Assembly: GCA_003500135.1 (NCBI GenBank)
Contig: DNTA01000331.1
Coordinates: 2,043-9,164 of the forward strand
DNA length: 7,122 nt
Source: Cytophagales bacterium
Lineage (GTDB): Bacteria > Bacteroidota > Bacteroidia > Cytophagales > Cyclobacteriaceae
Direction: 5' to 3'
A program made the translations under genes and the position numbers. The notes below the pieces were generated by a model. The model did no database searches, was not told where the DNA came from, and was given only the letters and a program-made list of their open reading frames with translations. Positions 1 through 5,222 of the stretch are shown piece after piece. How positions within the stretch are numbered: position 1 is the stretch's first letter; each line of letters opens with the position of its first letter.

Positions 1-56
1 AAACTTTAAACCTTAAACCTTAGACTTTAAACCTTAAACTTTAAACTTTAAACTAT
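1..56. repeat. AAACYTT heptamer tandem array
   Basis: Eight consecutive 7-base units fill the first 56 bases: AAACTTT, AAACCTT, AAACCTT, AGACTTT, AAACCTT, AAACTTT, AAACTTT, AAACTAT. The register never slips. The array starts at base 1, so it probably continues outside the window. It resembles a telomeric heptamer, but in a bacterial context it is more likely a slippage-prone intergenic array. No function can be assigned. Confidence 0.85.
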
Positions 57-367
57 AATAAGTGGCATCCTAAAATAGCTTGACAGGTATTGCACTAATA
101 CTCAATGCATTTTACAGGTTTTACTTTGCATTAATTGTTGTAATACCGGATTTACTTCACATAGGTGGCTTTTAATCCTATGCTTTCTTTACACGGTGGG
201 CAGTAGTACTTTCTGAGGTGTACAGTTTATAAAATAATCCGGTCTGGTCTTTACAAAAAGTGATTATCTTAGCAGGGACTTCCTGATATTCACCATTATT
301 ACGGGTATATCAGGAATGGGTGTTGATATATTGTAGTTGTGCTTTATGCAGTGACGGAGAGAGTTAC
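57..367. other. Non-coding region downstream of the RM accessory gene
   Basis: No convincing gene is seen on either strand. An imperfect hairpin can be drawn with outer arms GGTATT (86-91) and AATACC (142-147) and inner arms ATGCA (105-109) and TGCAT (127-131), but its internal loops are large. TAGG/CCTA arms flank 165-180. The only strong element is the 62-bp repeat at 253-314, listed separately. No attC-like GTTRRRY core site was found here that could mark a left cassette boundary for the RM genes. Confidence 0.5.
253..314 (+). repeat. 62-bp hairpin repeat, copy A
   Basis: This segment is 52/62 identical, with no gaps, to 4601-4662 in the same orientation. The first 37 bases differ at only two positions. 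The last 33 form a perfect 8-bp stem, CCTGATAT (282-289) and ATATCAGG (307-314), around a 17-base loop. Both stem arms are identical in the two copies and the loop length is the same, while 8 of 17 loop bases differ. That pattern suggests selection on a folded DNA or RNA structure, or a mobile repeat of REP/MITE type. It lies just past the end of the minus-strand RM transcript, so it could act near that 3' end, but no U-tract follows the hairpin. Confidence 0.75.
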
Positions 368-673
368 TTACCAGAACAAGTTGAAAATTTTCTTGTTAAC
401 ATCCTTCAACTTTTCACCAAGGTATTCTTTGTACAACCGAACTGCCCTTTTGAGATGTGATTTTGTGCTTGATGGCAACTCTTGATACTTTTCTGACTTT
501 GACAACCCATATGTAACTTCTGGCTCCCGAAGGGTCATATCATCAACATCAATTATCTCATCAGCTCTAAGAAGATGCGATTTAACATCTCTTGAACTCC
601 TTTCCTTTAGATTCTTCTCAGACTGCAACCACTCTACAAACTCTGGATCAATTGATCTTCTTCTTTTGGACAT
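368..673 (-). CDS. Small helical protein encoded with the methyltransferase
   Basis: This is a 101-residue protein of unknown function. Its ATG lies inside the 3' end of the methyltransferase gene and the two overlap by 40 bases in different frames, so translational coupling is likely. The N-terminus is basic (SKRRRS, residues 2-7). The body looks all-helical and contains an internal duplication: KSHLLRA at 31-37 and KSHLKRA at 71-77, each preceded by a Ser-rich turn and followed by a hydrophobic helix. This recalls the helical, SAM-like core-binding domains of tyrosine recombinases, but no catalytic domain follows. It lacks the helix-turn-helix pattern of a classical RM controller (C) protein. 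It could be a DNA-binding accessory or regulator of the RM system; that is inference from position only. The end, with terminal FNLFW, lies close to a change into non-coding sequence. Confidence 0.7.
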   Translation of the reverse strand: MSKRRRSIDPEFVEWLQSEKNLKERSSRDVKSHLLRADEIIDVDDMTLREPEVTYGLSKSEKYQELPSSTKSHLKRAVRLYKEYLGEKLKDVNKKIFNLFW

Positions 674-1566
674 ACGTTAGCCAAATTATATTTCATTACT
701 GCCTTAGCTACATACTCAGCAAGTTTCACAGGAACTGCATTTCCGATTAATTGCTCATTTGTTGTCTTTGAACTGGACGGAAAGATGAAATTGTCGGGAA
801 AAGTTTGGATTAAGGCTCTTTCAAAAGTTGAAAGTTCTCTAACCCCCACAATTTCAATGGGATCATTTGGATGTCCCGGGTAACCCGCTGGAACAGGTCT
901 ATTAACTCCTCGAATTGTTGGAGAAGGCTCGTCAATTGAAAAAATTGCCCTTCGGTTATAATTTCGTGGATGTCTATAGTAATACTCTACATCAAAACTT
1001 CCATTAAAGAACCTTCGAACGGTCATTGGATCATTCGACAAATTCTTTTTCAAATCATGCAATAGAAATCCATCAAAAGCATCCAGCAAACCGATAGAAA
1101 AAAATCTTTTTCTTTTCTGTGGTGCTCCACATAAACTAGCGTCCAAAACAATCTCGGTAATTCCATAGCCAGAGTTCTTCAATATTTCTCGGGCACCCTT
1201 GTAAGCTAGGCTATTACGTGATCTATCCACATTTTCCATAACATACCATTGAGGACGAACACTGGAAACAATTTCAGCAAAGGATTTTGTTAAATCTGCC
1301 CTGTTTCCTTCTCGCCTGTTTCCAGCATGAGAGAAGTCTTGGCAGGGTGGCCCTCCGAAAATTACATCTGGATTTGAATTGGATATATCATCCAAATACA
1401 ACTCATAATTGCTCAAATCAGCCTTCTCAATAGGATGCTTAAAATTTTCACCATAACACTTAATGGCTTCATCCCAAAACTCGTATGCTTTAACAACCTT
1501 GATCGTAGCTCTTTGAAAACCGAGGGACATCCCTCCACAACCAGAAAAAAGATCGACTCCTATCAT
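634..1566 (-). CDS. Type II DNA (cytosine-5) methyltransferase
   Basis: This 310-residue enzyme transfers a methyl group from S-adenosylmethionine to C5 of cytosine in its target site, protecting host DNA from the divergent endonuclease. All main m5C-MTase motifs appear in order: motif I DLFSGCGG (5-12), motif IV GGPPCQDFS (71-79) with catalytic C75, motif VI ENV (111-113), motif VIII QKRKR (150-154), motif IX with RE (243-244) and FPD (256-258), and motif X GNAVP (275-279). The target-recognition region is roughly 165-240 and includes YYYRHPRNYNRR (195-206) and DEPSPTIRGVNRP (212-224). The length is normal for a single-specificity type II enzyme and no motif is broken. Translation starts at the ATG directly before motif I, with only a weak A-rich upstream stretch. 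The GRCGYC specificity proposed here is inferred from the endonuclease and the intergenic sites, not read from the TRD. Confidence 0.96.
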   Translation of the reverse strand: MIGVDLFSGCGGMSLGFQRATIKVVKAYEFWDEAIKCYGENFKHPIEKADLSNYELYLDDISNSNPDVIFGGPPCQDFSHAGNRREGNRADLTKSFAEIVSSVRPQWYVMENVDRSRNSLAYKGAREILKNSGYGITEIVLDASLCGAPQKRKRFFSIGLLDAFDGFLLHDLKKNLSNDPMTVRRFFNGSFDVEYYYRHPRNYNRRAIFSIDEPSPTIRGVNRPVPAGYPGHPNDPIEIVGVRELSTFERALIQTFPDNFIFPSSSKTTNEQLIGNAVPVKLAEYVAKAVMKYNLANVCPKEEDQLIQSL

Positions 1567-1599
1567 TTCTTTGTCTTTATGAGATTATTAACTTACGTT

Positions 1600-1631
1600 G
1601 CAATATACGTTTCATTTTAATGACGTCAAAA
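1600..1631 (-). promoter_or_regulatory. Candidate promoter of the methyltransferase gene
   Basis: Read on the minus strand, TTTTG (1631-1627) is followed after 19 bases by TATATTGC (1607-1600). This fits the Bacteroidota sigma factor pattern TTTG-N19-TAnnTTTG with one or two mismatches in the -7 box. It would start transcription near 1594 and give a leader of about 27 bases. The G of the -33 element pairs with the C at 1627, the last base of the first GACGTC, so the promoter overlaps a predicted target site of the enzyme it drives. Confidence 0.5.
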
Positions 1632-1642
1632 TATTGACGTCA
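1621..1642. promoter_or_regulatory. Paired TGACGTCA sites between divergent RM genes
   Basis: Two identical palindromic octamers, 1621-1628 and 1635-1642, are separated by six A/T bases, a 14-bp centre-to-centre spacing. Each contains GACGTC (1622-1627 and 1636-1641), a member of GRCGYC. I checked each CG dinucleotide in the window and found no other GRCGYC. The pair lies between the methyltransferase start (1566) and the endonuclease start (1651). The first copy overlaps the candidate methyltransferase -33 element. For the endonuclease gene a weak -7-like TACGTTTC (1606-1613) would place both copies at or just after the transcription start. They could be operators, or target sites whose methylation state controls expression. 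Confidence 0.65.
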
Positions 1643-1650
1643 TCTTATTT

Positions 1651-2712
1651 ATGGGTAAACAAGAACCAGGCTTATACGGAATTCAAAACTCCAATCGCTC
1701 AGGAAGTGATCTTTGGGGTAAAAACCAATTTAACAGCACTTTTCCTGCCTCTTTGGCTTGCTATATGCGAGACAAAGCAATCAAGGCTATTTACTTATCA
1801 GTGGATGCTAACTTGAATGTCCAAGCATCAGAGATTGAAATAGATGAAATTTTCAATACGAAAATCGAAAATTCAAAACTCTCTTTTGATTTCGAAACAA
1901 AATATGAAGCCTATCAAAAATTTGCTTTTGACGACATAAAAGGAATTGATCTCGTCATAAGTGATCAAAAATCTCAATTGTGGCCATTGGAAGTAAAGTT
2001 GACAGTAATTCCTGATAATAGCACATGCAACCAAGATGAAAAAGACTGGGGTTCAGAAATTGTAATAAGACCAGCAACAACATCCTATTCAGCGTTAGGA
2101 ATAGCTCATTCTTGTGAAAAGAACTTTTCAAGAATACGTGAGATTTTTGAGCCTGTTTGTTCCACAATTCAGCATTGGGACAGCAAAATTGAGATAGACT
2201 CAAAAAGAAAAGAGATGATAGACTCACTTAACACCTTTCAGGCTGAATTCAGAAAGAAGCAGAAGCCTTTCCTTATCCAACCAATTTGGAAGACAAAAGG
2301 AAAGTCTCCAATTCTGGATGAAAATGCATTTGATCTCTTCGTTTGGTCAGATTTTGCAATCTGTAGACCTTTTATAGACAGATCTAATGAAGGTGCTGGA
2401 GATGTTAACCGATACGTGAGAAGTTCGGCTAGGCTTACTAGAATTCTATATGAACTTTCAACTTCTCATAAAACCAACATCCAGAGGATTTACACGGAAA
2501 TGGCTTTTGGCTTACAAAGTGATAAGGAATTTGCATTGAGTGGCAAAGTCACACGGAATTACATGAATCATAAACGTAGAACTAATCCAATCTTAAAACC
2601 TACAGTTTTGAAGGATATAATTTTGAATGGTGGAGAAAAGATGTTGAGCCCTGAACGAAGATTCGATCAAACAATTTACTATACCGCAGAGAGCCTTTTT
2701 GGTGAAATTTAA
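1651..2712 (+). CDS. Type II restriction endonuclease, HindVP-like (predicted GRCGYC)
   Basis: This 353-residue protein is divergent from the methyltransferase and is most likely its cognate endonuclease. A PD-(D/E)XK nuclease core is visible: GIDLVI with D100, then 13 residues later E114-V-K116 in a hydrophobic strand, the expected metal-binding and catalytic set. The N-terminal segment, PGLYGIQNSNR (6-16) then LWGKNQFNSTFPASLACYM (21-39), matches my memory of the HindVP/HgiDI family, which cuts GRCGYC. That assignment is by recognition, without an alignment. The length agrees with that family (about 340-360 residues) and the frame is intact to the stop. The ATG is preceded by an AT-rich leader without Shine-Dalgarno, usual for Bacteroidota. 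An attC-like structure begins 24 bases after the stop. Confidence 0.85.
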   Translation: MGKQEPGLYGIQNSNRSGSDLWGKNQFNSTFPASLACYMRDKAIKAIYLSVDANLNVQASEIEIDEIFNTKIENSKLSFDFETKYEAYQKFAFDDIKGIDLVISDQKSQLWPLEVKLTVIPDNSTCNQDEKDWGSEIVIRPATTSYSALGIAHSCEKNFSRIREIFEPVCSTIQHWDSKIEIDSKRKEMIDSLNTFQAEFRKKQKPFLIQPIWKTKGKSPILDENAFDLFVWSDFAICRPFIDRSNEGAGDVNRYVRSSARLTRILYELSTSHKTNIQRIYTEMAFGLQSDKEFALSGKVTRNYMNHKRRTNPILKPTVLKDIILNGGEKMLSPERRFDQTIYYTAESLFGEI

Positions 2713-2735
2713 CATCGAATGAAAAATGCACGAAA

Positions 2736-2852
2736 GTACAACAAACACTAAAATGAATATGCGAACTGAGCCCTTTGAAAGGATATTGCGAAACAGAAAC
2801 TTAAGTGCTTCTAGCAACTGGCACGCATACTCATTTTAGTTGGCCGTTAGAT
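2736..2852 (+). other. attC-like recombination site 1
   Basis: This is a 117-bp imperfect palindrome. Its outer cores are GTACAAC (2736-2742, one mismatch to RYYYAAC) and GTTAGAT (2846-2852, perfect GTTRRRY and identical to the core site of classical aadA-type attC sites). Inside them, ACTAAAATGAATATGCG (2747-2763) pairs with CGCATACTCATTTTAGT (2824-2840) at 16 of 17 positions. The spacers between core and inner arms are 4 and 5 bases, as in the R and L boxes of integron attC sites. The loop is about 60 bases. It lies between the endonuclease stop and the next gene start in the orientation expected for a cassette array. No integrase is present in the window. Confidence 0.6.
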
Positions 2853-3562
2853 GTAATCTCTATATAAATTGAATACTCAATCAGAAATAAAGTTTAATCG
2901 AATAATATCTGAAGGGTTTCATAAAATATTGAAGCCTTTGGGTTTTAAGAAAAAGGCGAACAACTTTTACTTAAGGTTGGATGAGCTAGGTCAAATCATT
3001 AATGTCCAGAAAAGTGTTTTTGGAACAAAAGACCAAATCAGCTTTACGATAAACACAGGCCTATTTCTTCCTGAACATTGGCGAGGTTTAATTTATAATC
3101 AAAACAAAGAAATACCAACTTTTCCAACTGAACCAGAATGTCTCATCAGAAAACGAATCGGTAAACTAAGAAACCAACATGACACATGGTATGATATTCA
3201 AGAACGAACTGATGAAGCTCAGCTAATCTCAGAAATGCGATTCAACATTTCAAATTATATTTTGCCCTATTTCCAACGATATAGTACAAAAGACAAACTG
3301 TTAAAAATATTGGATACTGAGAAGACAATTCTAGCACCCTTTGGGAAATTGATCGCATATGCCGAATTAGGCTACAGAACAAAAGCAATCAATGAATATA
3401 GGTTCCTTTTAAAAGAACATACGAACGAAAGCTTTTTGAATACTCTAAGAGAATATGGAAAAAAAATATCACCTTGAATAAGGGCTACACCTAACATTGC
3501 ACATATGCAAGGGTCACTCAAAGGCCAGCCCAAAACCAAACCAACGACACATATGCTGACCG
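2847..3562 (+). mobile_element. Putative integron gene cassette (DUF4304 gene plus attC)
   Basis: If the two attC-like sites are real, recombination between G and TT of their GTTRRRY cores would define this 716-bp circle-forming unit. It holds one gene and one attC, with 16 bases from the first site to the TTG start and 11 bases from the stop to the second site. That tight single-gene packing without its own promoter is the hallmark of integron cassettes. The RM genes upstream and the lipoprotein gene downstream could be neighbouring cassettes, but their outer boundaries are not visible. Confidence 0.45.
2869..3477 (+). CDS. DUF4304 family protein
   Basis: This 202-residue protein has no known function. 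The N-terminal half shows the DUF4304 pattern: an amphipathic start (FNRIISEGFHKILKPLGFKK, 9-28), an aromatic strand NNFYLRL (31-37), INVQKS (44-49), and a strand ending FTINTGLFLPEHW (59-71). No signal peptide, membrane segment or nuclease motif is seen, so it is probably cytoplasmic. The start is a TTG. The only ATG upstream in frame (2851) is followed at once by a stop, and the next in-frame Met is far inside, so TTG is the only start that keeps the conserved N-terminus. It sits between two attC-like sites and probably depends on transcription from outside. Such genes recur as orphan cassettes or immunity-like single genes; that comparison is from general knowledge. Confidence 0.75.
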   Translation: MNTQSEIKFNRIISEGFHKILKPLGFKKKANNFYLRLDELGQIINVQKSVFGTKDQISFTINTGLFLPEHWRGLIYNQNKEIPTFPTEPECLIRKRIGKLRNQHDTWYDIQERTDEAQLISEMRFNISNYILPYFQRYSTKDKLLKILDTEKTILAPFGKLIAYAELGYRTKAINEYRFLLKEHTNESFLNTLREYGKKISP

Positions 3563-3568
3563 TTAACC
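3489..3568 (+). other. attC-like recombination site 2
   Basis: This 80-bp element starts 11 bases after the DUF4304 stop. Its outer cores are ACCTAAC (3489-3495, perfect RYYYAAC) and GTTAACC (3562-3568, one mismatch to GTTRRRY). TAAC (3492-3495) pairs with GTTA (3562-3565), and after a 6-base unpaired spacer on each side CATATG (3502-3507) pairs with CATATG (3550-3555). The symmetric spacers match the unpaired central spacer of folded attC sites. The loop is GC-richer than the flanks. The stem is weaker than in site 1, so support rests on the cores, the symmetry and the position between two tightly packed genes. Confidence 0.5.
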
Positions 3569-3587
3569 AGAATGAAAAAAAACGACA

Positions 3588-4367
3588 ATGAAACATTTGA
3601 CCAAATATTTAGGATTGATAATACTACTTACGATTTTCGGATGCTCTCAAAATCCAGACAATACAAGCATGGAAATGGTTGACGAAGAAATGGTCGCACC
3701 AACTACCGAACAGAAAACAACTGAAGCAGTCGAACGAAAACTAATCAAGGAAGGTCGGGTAGAATTCGAGACAGATAATTTGAACTCAACAAGACAAACC
3801 ATTTTTGAAGCTGTTAAAAAGTTCAATGGCTATGTTTCGTCTGACCAAGAATATAAATCACCAGGACGAAGGAGCAATACAGTAATTATTCGGGTTCCTG
3901 CTGACAACTTTGACCGCTTATTAAGTGACGCTACTCAAGGTGTTGAAAAATTTGAAAGTAAAGCAATTAACGTAAAAGATGTAACAGAAGAATTTCTTGA
4001 CATTCAAGCGAGACTAAAGACAAAAAAAGAACTTGAGCAAAGATTCATTGATCTACTCAAAGAAGCAAAGAATGTCACCGAGGTATTGGAAATAGAAAAG
4101 CAAACCGGACAATTAAGGTCAGACATTGAGTCAATTGAAGGTCGTTTAAAATACCTGCAAGACCGAGTTTCATTTTCGACTTTGACAATGACTTTTTATG
4201 AGAGTATTCCAAACGAAACTAAATTTGGGCAAAAATTCAAAAATGGTTTTAGAAATGGTTGGGATAACTTGATTTGGTTTTTTGTTGTGCTGACTAATAT
4301 TTGGCCATTTATCCTGATTGGACTTGGACTAATAATCGGAATAAGAATATATAGAAGAAAAAAATAA
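3588..4367 (+). CDS. DUF4349 domain lipoprotein
   Basis: This 259-residue envelope protein has a hydrophobic N-terminal signal ending in the lipobox IFGC, with C19 as the predicted lipidated residue. An acidic linker (20-48) follows. The DUF4349 region spans about 50-255: an alpha/beta part with EGRVEFETDN (55-64), GYVSSDQ (81-87) and VIIRVPADNFDRLL (99-112), then a long charged helix (about 138-192) likely to form a coiled coil, then a strand VSFSTLTMTFYE (194-205). A single transmembrane helix (about 228-253) ends in the basic tail RIYRRKK. The lipid anchor and C-terminal helix together suggest both ends are membrane-attached with the middle in the periplasm. Function is unknown; the family is widespread in Bacteroidota. 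It begins 19 bases after attC-like site 2 and has no clear promoter of its own. Confidence 0.88.
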   Translation: MKHLTKYLGLIILLTIFGCSQNPDNTSMEMVDEEMVAPTTEQKTTEAVERKLIKEGRVEFETDNLNSTRQTIFEAVKKFNGYVSSDQEYKSPGRRSNTVIIRVPADNFDRLLSDATQGVEKFESKAINVKDVTEEFLDIQARLKTKKELEQRFIDLLKEAKNVTEVLEIEKQTGQLRSDIESIEGRLKYLQDRVSFSTLTMTFYESIPNETKFGQKFKNGFRNGWDNLIWFFVVLTNIWPFILIGLGLIIGIRIYRRKK

Positions 4368-4417
4368 AATACTGTGGCTAATAACCAAACATTCGAGTAG
4401 CTAATAAGCCGAGCCCC

Positions 4418-4454
4418 GAAACATCCGGGATGGACAATTCCGAAGTTTCTATGG
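4418..4454 (+). repeat. Short dispersed repeat, copy 1
   Basis: This 37-base segment matches 7076-7112 at 29 of 37 positions without gaps, in the same orientation. The shared core includes GACAA, TCCG and AGTTT. Each copy lies a few tens of bases after the end of a gene (the lipoprotein here, the secreted protein at the other copy). Copy 1 can form a small CCCG/CGGG hairpin (4415-4418 and 4426-4429). It may be a degenerate end of a mobile element or a 3' untranslated structure. Confidence 0.5.
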
Positions 4455-4600
4455 GGAATTCACTAAATATACCGGATGGTTCCGACGACCAATCCAAGAA
4501 GCCATGGTTGCCCCTTTCGTTGGATCTCATAGATCTTTTCATTGTAACTAAATGCGCAGCAAAAACCGACCGCCTACTTTTTAAACTGCATTGAGCCTCG

Positions 4601-4662
4601 ACAAAAAGTCATTATCTCAGCAGGGACTTCCTGATATACATCTATATAGCGGTAATATCAGG
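4601..4662 (+). repeat. 62-bp hairpin repeat, copy B
   Basis: This is the second copy of the element at 253-314, with 52 of 62 bases identical and no gaps. The perfect stem is CCTGATAT (4630-4637) and ATATCAGG (4655-4662) around a 17-base loop that differs at 8 positions from copy A. It precedes the toxin-antitoxin promoter by about 110 bases. Together the two copies bracket the RM system, the DUF4304 gene and the lipoprotein gene as direct repeats about 4.3 kb apart. Confidence 0.75.
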
Positions 4663-4767
4663 TGGATATTCCGGAGCAAACTGCCCCACTTTGTTCGGTT
4701 TTATACAACCCGCTTACATTGTGCAAGAATTTGACTATGTCGAATGGAAATCAAGCCTGATAAAACA

Positions 4768-4818
4768 ACTATAAAGTTTAAAAATAAGTGTATATTGACA
4801 AAATATAAACTTTAAAGT
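4768..4818. promoter_or_regulatory. Candidate antitoxin operator (15-nt inverted repeat)
   Basis: ACTATAAAGTTTAAA (4768-4782) and TATAAACTTTAAAGT (4804-4818) are complementary at 13 of 15 positions, including a perfect 9-bp core TAAAGTTTA/TAAACTTTA. Twenty-one bases separate them. The right arm also contains a self-palindrome ACTTTAAAGT (4809-4818) that abuts the expected -33 position of the toxin promoter. Antitoxins of the MqsA and Xre type repress their own operon by binding such palindromes, so this is a reasonable operator. It does not resemble the E. coli MqsA box. Confidence 0.45.
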
Positions 4819-4838
4819 GATAAACGTAAAAAACGTAT

Positions 4839-4846
4839 TATCTTTG
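4839..4846 (+). promoter_or_regulatory. Bacteroidota -7 box (TATCTTTG) of the TA operon
   Basis: TATCTTTG is a perfect match to TAnnTTTG and lies 20 bases before the toxin ATG, predicting transcription from about 4852 and a very short leader. No TTTG is found at the expected -33 position (about 4816-4819 reads AGTG). The promoter may therefore be weak or depend on other contacts, consistent with a repressed TA operon. Confidence 0.65.
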
Positions 4847-4866
4847 TACAGAGTTTAAATTTACAA

Positions 4867-5217
4867 ATGGCATCGAAACAAGAAGTTCAACAATACTTAA
4901 AGGAGCTTAAGGTGAAAATGGAAATTTTCGGCATACTGTTTCTGGATGATCGCGGCAAGAATCAACAAACGCTGCACGATTTAGAAATTTCACCTGCCAA
5001 ACGTAAAGAAATAATAAGTTCGTTGAAGGCTGAAGATTATTCACAAGGCCCATTAGACGAAAAAATGCATGGCATATTGCCTATGTGGGTTTTTGGTAAA
5101 CAGGTAAAACAGAAAGAAGTGTACATCAAAGTAAGTATGGGAATTGTAAACCACGGAGCGGTTTGTATTTCGTTTCACATTGCCGAACACCCTATGAATT
5201 ATCCATTAAAAAAATAA
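4867..5217 (+). CDS. MqsR-like toxin of a type II toxin-antitoxin module
   Basis: This 116-residue protein is the probable toxin of the pair with the next gene. Similarity to MqsR mRNA interferases (RelE-like fold) is seen by pattern: an N-terminal helix (5-18), a middle stretch IISSLKAEDYSQGP (49-62) matching the MqsR segment IIGLSESDFYKS, then EVYIKVSM (84-91), matching QVYLKITV and placing Y86 at the MqsR active-site tyrosine, and a final strand CISFH (100-104). The C-terminal tail AEHPMNYPLKK extends beyond E. coli MqsR (98 residues). The predicted action is cleavage of mRNA in the cytoplasm, but catalytic residues beyond Y86 are not secure. Toxin before antitoxin is the mqsRA order. The frame is intact. 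Another small-toxin family paired with Panacea antitoxins is the main alternative. Confidence 0.7.
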   Translation: MASKQEVQQYLKELKVKMEIFGILFLDDRGKNQQTLHDLEISPAKRKEIISSLKAEDYSQGPLDEKMHGILPMWVFGKQVKQKEVYIKVSMGIVNHGAVCISFHIAEHPMNYPLKK

Positions 5218-5222
5218 ACATC

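Larger units (their letters stand above)
4368..4866. other. Non-coding region with repeats and the TA promoter
   Basis: These 499 bases hold no convincing gene. In order there is a GCTAATAA direct repeat (4377-4384, 4400-4407), one copy of the short repeat family (4418-4454), a 6-bp inverted repeat ATCCAA/TTGGAT (4492-4497, 4520-4525), copy B of the 62-bp hairpin repeat (4601-4662), and the toxin promoter and operator region (4768-4846). ACCAAAC (4384-4390) resembles an attC left core, but no matching right core follows, so a third attC is not supported. A stop-free stretch (4595-4774) has no ATG and is not called as a gene. Confidence 0.6.

Noticed and set aside
253..314. Copy A as coding sequence, since both copies can be read in one open frame
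   Set aside because: Differences between copies are not concentrated at third codon positions; they cluster in the hairpin loop, which fits a structural element better.
300..370. A left attC or attI boundary for the RM genes
   Set aside because: GTTACTT (364-370) fails the GTTRRRY pattern at two positions and no palindromic partner is present.
1435..1816. Plus-strand open frames over the methyltransferase 5' end and the intergenic region (1435-1620, 1598-1816)
   Set aside because: They are antisense to or frame-shifted from two well-supported genes and show no recognisable domain.
2593..2817. Minus-strand open frame across the endonuclease 3' end and attC-like site 1
   Set aside because: It is antisense to a strong gene and runs through a palindromic non-coding element, with no domain signal.
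4376..4410. A third attC after the lipoprotein gene (ACCAAAC at 4384-4390, GCTAATAA direct repeat)
   Set aside because: No GTTRRRY right core or complementary inner arm follows within a plausible distance, so the right end of the array is not defined.
5163..5222. Longer antitoxin starting at 5163
   Set aside because: It would overlap the toxin gene by 55 bases and add a 20-residue tail unlike the family; the usual beginning MKSPFTGKEM fits the ATG at 5223.
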